Assembly: GCA_039984715.1 (NCBI GenBank)
Contig: JBDWUA010000014.1
Location: 310,001 to 374,000 of the forward strand
Length of the DNA: 64,000 bases
Direction of reading: 5' to 3'
DNA from: JABSSA01 sp039984715
GTDB lineage: Bacteria > Pseudomonadota > Alphaproteobacteria > Rhodobacterales > Rhodobacteraceae
Part shown: positions 59,861 to 64,000 of the stretch, in pieces
Numbering within the stretch: the stretch's first letter is position 1
Layout: every line of letters begins with the position of its first letter
Program-made: the position numbers and the translations under genes
The notes under the pieces: generated by a model
Databases searched by the model: none
What the model saw: only the letters and a program-made list of their open reading frames with translations
Told to the model about the DNA's origin: nothing

Positions 59861-60346
59861 TTATTCTGCGGCGATGGCGCTGACATCCTGACCGGATGCG
59901 GCCAAGATTGCTTTGACGATGTTATGATACCCTGTGCAGCGACACAGATTGCCTTCCAGATATTCCCGGACTTCCTGTTCGCTTGGCTTTGGATTGTCTT
60001 TCAACAATGCAGCCGTCGACATCACCATTCCGGGCGTGCAGAATCCACATTGCAGGCCGTGGTGATCTTGAAAGGCTTGCTGAATGACGGACAATGTTCC
60101 GTCTTCGCTTGCTTCACCTTCAATGGTTGCAACATCCGCGCCTTCGGCTTCGACAGCCAGCATTGTGCAGGATTTAACCGCAACCCCGTCCACATGAACG
60201 ACACACGCCCCACACTGAGACGTATCGCACCCAACATGGGTTCCTGTGAGATTAAGGCTTTCGCGCAAAAATGATGACAAAAGCGTGCGCCCTTCAACAT
60301 CTCCGGATGCAGCCTTGCCGTTCACGGTCATTGAGACCTGTGTCAT
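59861..60346 (-). CDS. coxS: 2Fe-2S subunit of the molybdenum hydroxylase (CoxS-type)
   Basis: The 161-residue small subunit carries two 2Fe-2S clusters. The plant-ferredoxin-like N-domain has CDTSQCGACVVHVDG and a later Cys in KSCTMLAVEAE; the helical C-domain has LQCGFCTPGMVMSTAALL and NLCRCTGYHNIVKAIL. All eight ligand cysteines are present. It is the first structural gene of the S-L-M operon, about 99 bases after the MoeA-like gene. Confidence 0.95.
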   Translation of the reverse strand: MTQVSMTVNGKAASGDVEGRTLLSSFLRESLNLTGTHVGCDTSQCGACVVHVDGVAVKSCTMLAVEAEGADVATIEGEASEDGTLSVIQQAFQDHHGLQCGFCTPGMVMSTAALLKDNPKPSEQEVREYLEGNLCRCTGYHNIVKAILAASGQDVSAIAAE

Positions 60347-60445
60347 CGAGTTCCTCCCGTTTCATGTTTTCTTTTGACGAGAGTTAAGCACGACAGTTTC
60401 TAGTTGAGAACTAAAAACTTAACACTGATCACGATTTATGCCTTT

Positions 60446-61444
60446 TTAGCCTTTGGATGCTCTTGGGCGTGGCCGGGTCGGTATCTCTTTCAAAAGCCCC
60501 CCGACACCCATGGCTTGGATATCTGATTGGGTCAGCTTTACCCCACAAACAAGCCGTTCCAACACCCAATCCGCCCCATTCAAGGCAGGTGAGCGCGCAC
60601 AGCCCGGCAGACCTATGACCGGGCGGTTATTGGCCGTTCCAAAAAATAATAGATTTCCGGGATCAACCGGCATTCCGTATGCATCGACATGTCCACCCGC
60701 CAAACGAAGACCTTCCGGGGCTTCATCCATTACGTCCGATGTTGCCGATGCCGTCAGGATAAGAACAACATCCCCCGGCGCGTCTGTGATGGCTTGGGCA
60801 ATATCTCGACATTCATGATCAACCACCACCCGTTCTGTCAGGGACATCCCAAACCGACTTAATCGCTCGGTTGTGACGCGACGCCCTTTTTCCGATGGCG
60901 TTTCTGATCCAACTTGCGTTTCAATCAAGGTGGCGGTTCGGAATACTGGTTTGGCGATCTCAAGCGCTGAAACTGCGGCCTCTTGTGCACGAGACAGCGC
61001 GGATTGTGGCACGGCATAGGCGATGATTTTGATCGTCGCGACCATTGTTCCGGCATCGACGCGCGTAAATGGTGCCAAAGTGGCGACCGTGATCATCGGG
61101 TCAACTAGATTTGTCGCAACAACGGCTTGGGCATCAATGATCGCGACGCCTGGGCCTTGTGCATACAGGTTTACGCGTCCTGCACCGGCATTTGCGATAC
61201 GCAATCCTTGTTTCTCGGGCGATGGCACCAACGCCTGTGCCAGTGCGGCGGCGGCGGTATTTTCTTCGATATCACCCGCTTCTAAACGCGCGACCACGAC
61301 ATCCGGGATACCCCCTGCGCGCAGTGCATAAATTTCTCCCGCTTGAAGAACGGTCCCTTTGGCTATTCTGCCGGTCCCGACGTTCAATGAATGCGCAAGA
61401 ACTGCGCCTTCGGCTTCGCCCAATGGAACACGACCAAACTTCAT
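60446..61444 (-). CDS. MoeA-like molybdopterin-binding protein
   Basis: A 332-residue protein with a MoCF-type molybdopterin-binding domain. The N-terminal part (KFGRVPLGEAEGAVLAHSLNVGTGRIAKGTVLQAGEIYALRAGGIPDVVVARLEAGDIEENTAAAALAQAL) resembles the first domain of MoeA-like proteins; the C-terminal part (DHECRDIAQAITDAPGDVVLILTASATSDVMDEAPEGLRLAGG) is the binding fold, and NRPVIGLPGCARSP follows. It overlaps the xdhC gene by 4 bases and probably handles cofactor for the downstream CoxL-type enzyme. Confidence 0.87.
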   Translation of the reverse strand: MKFGRVPLGEAEGAVLAHSLNVGTGRIAKGTVLQAGEIYALRAGGIPDVVVARLEAGDIEENTAAAALAQALVPSPEKQGLRIANAGAGRVNLYAQGPGVAIIDAQAVVATNLVDPMITVATLAPFTRVDAGTMVATIKIIAYAVPQSALSRAQEAAVSALEIAKPVFRTATLIETQVGSETPSEKGRRVTTERLSRFGMSLTERVVVDHECRDIAQAITDAPGDVVLILTASATSDVMDEAPEGLRLAGGHVDAYGMPVDPGNLLFFGTANNRPVIGLPGCARSPALNGADWVLERLVCGVKLTQSDIQAMGVGGLLKEIPTRPRPRASKG

Positions 61445-62415
61445 TTTGGCTGCCGCAACGTTTGGGTCATTTCTGCAATGACGGATATCGCGATTTCTTG
61501 TGGATTTACGCCACCGATATTCAATCCAATCGGCCCATGAATGCGCCCGATTTCATCAGCTGAGAACCCAGCGTCTTCCAATCTGGACACACGTTTTGCA
61601 TGGGTCCGTTTTGACCCCAAAGCGCCAATATAGAAAACCTTGGATTTCAAGGCCAAATGCAACGCCGGGTCGTCAATTTTGGGGTCATGCGTCAGCAAAA
61701 CCAAAGCGGTGCGCGCGTCCAACCCCATCTCTGCCAATGCATCATCAGGCCAATCGTTGATAACTTTGGTGTCGGGGAAACGCGATTGCGCGCCAAAGGC
61801 TTCGCGCGGATCGATAATGACCGGGTCATATCCGGCAATCCGGGCCATAGGCACAAGCGCTTGCGCAATGTGGACACCGCCAACAATGGCCAGACGTAAA
61901 GGAGGGTTATGAATACCGACAAACGTTTTCCCGTCATCTTCGACACCCGATCTGTCTTGAGCAAACCGCGCGGGATACCCGTCGCTAACAAGCGTGCGGT
62001 GTTGCGAATTGAGATCCGCCACGTACGCCAATTGTCTGCGCGTCGCACGGGTTGTGACGATTGTGTTTAAAATGTCTTCTGACAAAGTTGCGCCGACAGG
62101 TTCGACCAGCACCCGAATTGTGCCCCCGCATGCCAGACCAACGGCAAAAGCGTCATCATCGCTGACGCCATATTCCAGCACCCGCGCTTGCCCCTGCTCT
62201 AACGCCTCTAATGCTTCGACGACGACGGCCCCTTCGACGCAGCCACCCGACACTGACCCTTGCATTTCGCCGTCCCCGGCAATCACCAATTGCGCGCCTG
62301 CGCGACGTGGCGCGCTGCCCCATGTTTCAATAACCGTTGCCAATGCGGCGCGGCGTCCAGCCTTATGCCATTCCAAAGCAAGTTCAGGTGCACGGTCGAT
62401 TAATGTTTCTGTCAT
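61441..62415 (-). CDS. XdhC/CoxF-family molybdenum cofactor chaperone
   Basis: A 324-residue protein with an N-terminal XdhC/CoxI segment (ATVIETWGSAPRRAGAQLVIAGDGEMQGSVSGGCVEGAVVVEALEALEQG) and a C-terminal Rossmann-like domain (LAIVGGVHIAQALVPMARIAGYDPVIIDPREAF and FYIGALGSKRTHAKRVSRLEDAGFSADEIGRIHGPIGLNIGGVNPQEIAISVIAEMTQ). XdhC proteins bind and sulfurate molybdenum cofactor before insertion in xanthine-dehydrogenase family enzymes. It is the first gene of the leftward operon that ends with coxM. Confidence 0.93.
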   Translation of the reverse strand: MTETLIDRAPELALEWHKAGRRAALATVIETWGSAPRRAGAQLVIAGDGEMQGSVSGGCVEGAVVVEALEALEQGQARVLEYGVSDDDAFAVGLACGGTIRVLVEPVGATLSEDILNTIVTTRATRRQLAYVADLNSQHRTLVSDGYPARFAQDRSGVEDDGKTFVGIHNPPLRLAIVGGVHIAQALVPMARIAGYDPVIIDPREAFGAQSRFPDTKVINDWPDDALAEMGLDARTALVLLTHDPKIDDPALHLALKSKVFYIGALGSKRTHAKRVSRLEDAGFSADEIGRIHGPIGLNIGGVNPQEIAISVIAEMTQTLRQPK

Positions 62416-62526
62416 GTGGCTCTCCCCTCTATTACAGGTAGTCGCCTAACACGTCTTGGGCAATCCCCCGCTTGCAAGCCACCCGCGTGCAAACTACATC
62501 TGCAGTAACTTAAAAGGAGTGCGTGC

Positions 62527-62760
62527 ATGCCCATTACCGCCCAAGACATCGACGACATGATCCGCGAAGCCTTTCCCGAGGCTGACATTTCGGTGCAGGG
62601 AGATGATGGCGCGCATTTTGCAGCCCAAGTGATTGACGAGAGTTTCCGCGGAAAAAATCGCATTCAACAACAGCGCGCAGTCTATGCCGCCCTAAAGGGC
62701 AAAATGGACGGATCACAAGGTGAATTGCACGCATTGGCTCTGACAACCAAGGCACCTTGA
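62527..62760 (+). CDS. bolA: BolA family protein
   Basis: A 77-residue BolA protein, which forms 2Fe-2S heterocomplexes with monothiol glutaredoxins. The family core is MITAQDIDDMIREAFPEADISVQGDDGAHFAAQVIDESFRGKNRIQQQRAVYAALKGKMDGSQGELHALALTTKAP, with the cluster-ligand His in HFAAQV and the second in ELHALAL. AAAGGAG precedes the ATG. The stop overlaps the next gene by one base (TGATG), and grxD follows, which is the classical partner arrangement. Confidence 0.93.
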   Translation: MPITAQDIDDMIREAFPEADISVQGDDGAHFAAQVIDESFRGKNRIQQQRAVYAALKGKMDGSQGELHALALTTKAP

Positions 62761-63068
62761 TGTCACTTTGGCGTTCCATAACTTATCCATTTCGCAGGCA
62801 ACCGCGTGGGCCACTGGCATCACGTCGACCAGATCGCGCCGAACTGGGACAAACGCGAGATGTGCCATTGGGTATGGAAGAAATTGACTTGGACCTTATC
62901 AAAACGGTTGCCCGAAAAAACGACACGCTTGAAAAGACCAATATGGCCTCCGAGCGAAATGGAGGGTTTTTGACGGGACACCGTAATACCTACGTGGCCC
63001 CGATGCCCGAAGACGAAAGCTATGCTGCGCGGTTTCACCGTGCATTTAACAAGAAAGGTACACCCTAA
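62760..63068 (+). CDS. Conserved hypothetical between bolA and grxD
   Basis: A 102-residue basic protein with no catalytic motif. Its start (ATG 62760) shares a base with the bolA stop and its stop overlaps the grxD start by one base (TAATG), so all three are translated as one unit. The sequence starts with a basic stretch (SLWRSITYPFRRQPRGPLASRRPDRAEL) and ends with APMPEDESYAARFHRAFNKKGTP. It is a recurrent Rhodobacterales hypothetical, perhaps a partner of the BolA-Grx4 complex, though nothing in the sequence proves this. Confidence 0.8.
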   Translation: MSLWRSITYPFRRQPRGPLASRRPDRAELGQTRDVPLGMEEIDLDLIKTVARKNDTLEKTNMASERNGGFLTGHRNTYVAPMPEDESYAARFHRAFNKKGTP

Positions 63069-63436
63069 TGAGCGATGCAGCGACGCAGATTGCGGATACA
63101 AACAAAGCAAATGACGTTGTGCTTTATATGAAAGGCACAAAAACCATGCCGCAATGCGGCTTTTCCAGCCGTGTGGCCGGGGTGCTGAATTACATGAACG
63201 TCGATTTTGCTGACGTGAACGTTTTGGCGGATGACGCGTTGCGTCAGGGAATCAAAGACTTTTCGGATTGGCCAACAGTTCCACAGCTTTATATCAAAGG
63301 CGAATTTGTCGGTGGTTGTGACATCATCACCGAAATGACGTTGTCCGGTGAACTGGATCAATTGTTCGAAGAAAACGGCGTTTCTTATGACAAAGATGCA
63401 GCGGACAAAATCCGCGAAGCAAACGCGGAAGAATAA
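63068..63436 (+). CDS. grxD: Monothiol glutaredoxin (Grx4 type)
   Basis: A 122-residue monothiol glutaredoxin, which binds a bridging 2Fe-2S cluster with glutathione and hands it on, often with BolA. The active site is CGFSS in TMPQCGFSSRVAGVLNYM (one Cys instead of CxxC), and WPTVPQLYIKGEFVGGCDIITEM is the cis-Pro and glutathione-binding region. The length is normal for the Grx4 subtype. It overlaps the preceding gene by one base. Confidence 0.96.
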   Translation: MSDAATQIADTNKANDVVLYMKGTKTMPQCGFSSRVAGVLNYMNVDFADVNVLADDALRQGIKDFSDWPTVPQLYIKGEFVGGCDIITEMTLSGELDQLFEENGVSYDKDAADKIREANAEE

Positions 63437-63462
63437 CCAATAAGAAGCCTCAGGCGCGCAAA

Positions 63463-63858
63463 TTACGCGCCTGATTGCTCTTCTATCTGGGCGGCAAGCG
63501 CTTCTGCCCGTGCTGCCAATTCTGCCATATGATCTGTGACCGATTGCGGAATAACCGGCACTTCAACGCGCTCTGGTTCTGGTCCCGGGGCCGATTGCAG
63601 ACCAGCCAATTCAGCGTCACGTTCTGACAATTTGCCCTGCAACGCATTGGCCTTGTCTTCCATACTGGCCGTTTTATCCGCCAACATCAGACCCGCCATC
63701 AACAACATACGCGCTTCTGGCATGCGGCCGACTTGCTGCACCAAAACCTGTGCTTCGTCGTCCAGCATCTTTGCCGCAGACTGCAAGTATGTTTCTTCGC
63801 CTTCCTGACATGCGACGCCAAACGAACGCCCACCGATATGAATCGTGACTTCAGGCAT
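63463..63858 (-). CDS. zapA: Cell division protein ZapA
   Basis: A 131-residue FtsZ-associated protein that bundles Z-ring protofilaments. The N-terminal globular part VTIHIGGRSFGVACQEGEETYLQSAAKMLDDEAQVLVQQVG and the following long coiled coil (MLADKTASMEDKANALQGKLSERDAEL) fit ZapA. The 131-residue length is longer than the typical 100-110 owing to an extended C-terminal helix. It overlaps the upstream frame by 8 bases. Confidence 0.9.
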   Translation of the reverse strand: MPEVTIHIGGRSFGVACQEGEETYLQSAAKMLDDEAQVLVQQVGRMPEARMLLMAGLMLADKTASMEDKANALQGKLSERDAELAGLQSAPGPEPERVEVPVIPQSVTDHMAELAARAEALAAQIEEQSGA

Positions 63859-64000
63859 GATTGGTCTCCTCCGCTTCGGTCAACGCCGTTTCCAAAGCCC
63901 CCAATATGGTTGCCGTTTCCGCGATGTCAGCCGCGCGTGACGCACGCAGCCCTTCCAATTCCGACAGCATTGCCTTGTTGATCAAATGCGGATCGCCAAC
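63851..64000 (-). CDS. C-terminus of a coiled-coil protein upstream of zapA (partial)
   Basis: An open frame without start enters from the right edge and ends with TGA at 63851-63853, giving the last 49 codons. The sequence reads INKAMLSELEGLRASRAADIAETATILGALETALTEAEET in helical, Ala- and Glu-rich style, with no cysteines or membrane segments. It overlaps zapA by 8 bases, a coupling expected of a small zapA operon. I do not recognise a family from this fragment. Confidence 0.6.
   Translation of the reverse strand, partial: VGDPHLINKAMLSELEGLRASRAADIAETATILGALETALTEAEETNHA

Overview
The window looks like a chromosomal segment of a marine Roseobacter-group alphaproteobacterium (Rhodobacterales). 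The gene content and neighbourhoods support this: a cysG-DUF2849-cysI-cysH-DUF934-fpr sulfate assimilation cluster, a 5-aminolevulinate synthase hemA of the alphaproteobacterial (Shemin) type, DUF6456 and DUF6477 family genes, a bolA-(small ORF)-grxD unit, a TRAP dicarboxylate-type transporter with DctBD-like regulators, a non-pyrrolysine MttB homologue and a form II CO-dehydrogenase-like operon. No insertion sequence, phage gene or CRISPR array was seen. Nearly all of the window is tightly packed coding sequence on both strands.

Layout. 1-4.3 kb: leftward membrane protein (cut by the edge), ispG, a RodZ-like HTH membrane protein and hemA with an FnrL-type box. 4.3-8.6 kb: small membrane ORF, M20 peptidase, a haloacetate dehalogenase-like hydrolase, a glycosyltransferase and a sulfotransferase-like protein. 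8.6-9.9 kb: two identical tRNA-Asp genes bracketing one leucine-rich-repeat membrane protein. 9.9-12 kb: a start-less coding remnant, a DUF6456 HTH regulator and DUF6477, separated by an AT-rich spacer with paired DnaA boxes. 12-17.8 kb: MttB-like methyltransferase, DUF2157, guaA, ABM monooxygenase, EamA exporter. 17.9-25.3 kb: FadL-like porin, EamA exporter, ATPase, metA, alpha/beta hydrolase, ppk2, TetR, VOC protein. 25.4-29.6 kb: rpsI-rplM, a MocR-type regulator divergent from a DUF1127 gene across an operator array, thioesterase and enoyl-CoA hydratase. 29.8-33.8 kb: tRNA modification genes trmFO, gluQRS and tgt. 34-38 kb: RTX protein, SufT-like protein, a SatD-like plus DUF3307 pair, an IscA-type carrier and TfoX. 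38-40.6 kb: 2-oxoglutarate oxygenase, tpiA, a small secreted protein. 40.6-47 kb: dctPQM-like TRAP transporter and dctBD-like two-component pair. 47-48.9 kb: cytochrome P450 and an Lrp regulator. 49-54.5 kb: sulfate assimilation. 54.5-56.3 kb: an 11-residue-repeat membrane-anchored protein and infC with an AUC start. 56.5-62.4 kb: leftward xdhC - moeA-like - coxS - coxL - coxM. 62.5-64 kb: bolA, small ORF, grxD, zapA and the end of one more gene.

How the genes work together. CysG makes sirohaem for CysI; CysH reduces activated sulfate; CysI makes sulfide with electrons that Fpr can deliver through ferredoxin; MetA then activates homoserine for methionine. SufT-like, IscA-type, BolA and Grx4 genes all serve Fe-S cluster handling. 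XdhC and the MoeA-like protein would supply and sulfurate molybdenum cofactor for the CoxSLM-type hydroxylase. TrmFO, GluQRS and Tgt modify tRNA, the last two both acting on queuosine at position 34.

The most unusual items are: the SatD-like/DUF3307 pair, whose first protein has cyclase/GGDEF-like signatures and whose promoter is wrapped in inverted repeats and appears leaderless; the LRR gene bracketed by identical tRNA-Asp genes; and a DctD-like regulator that has lost its sigma-54 contact motif while its UAS-like palindromes survive without a visible -24/-12 promoter.
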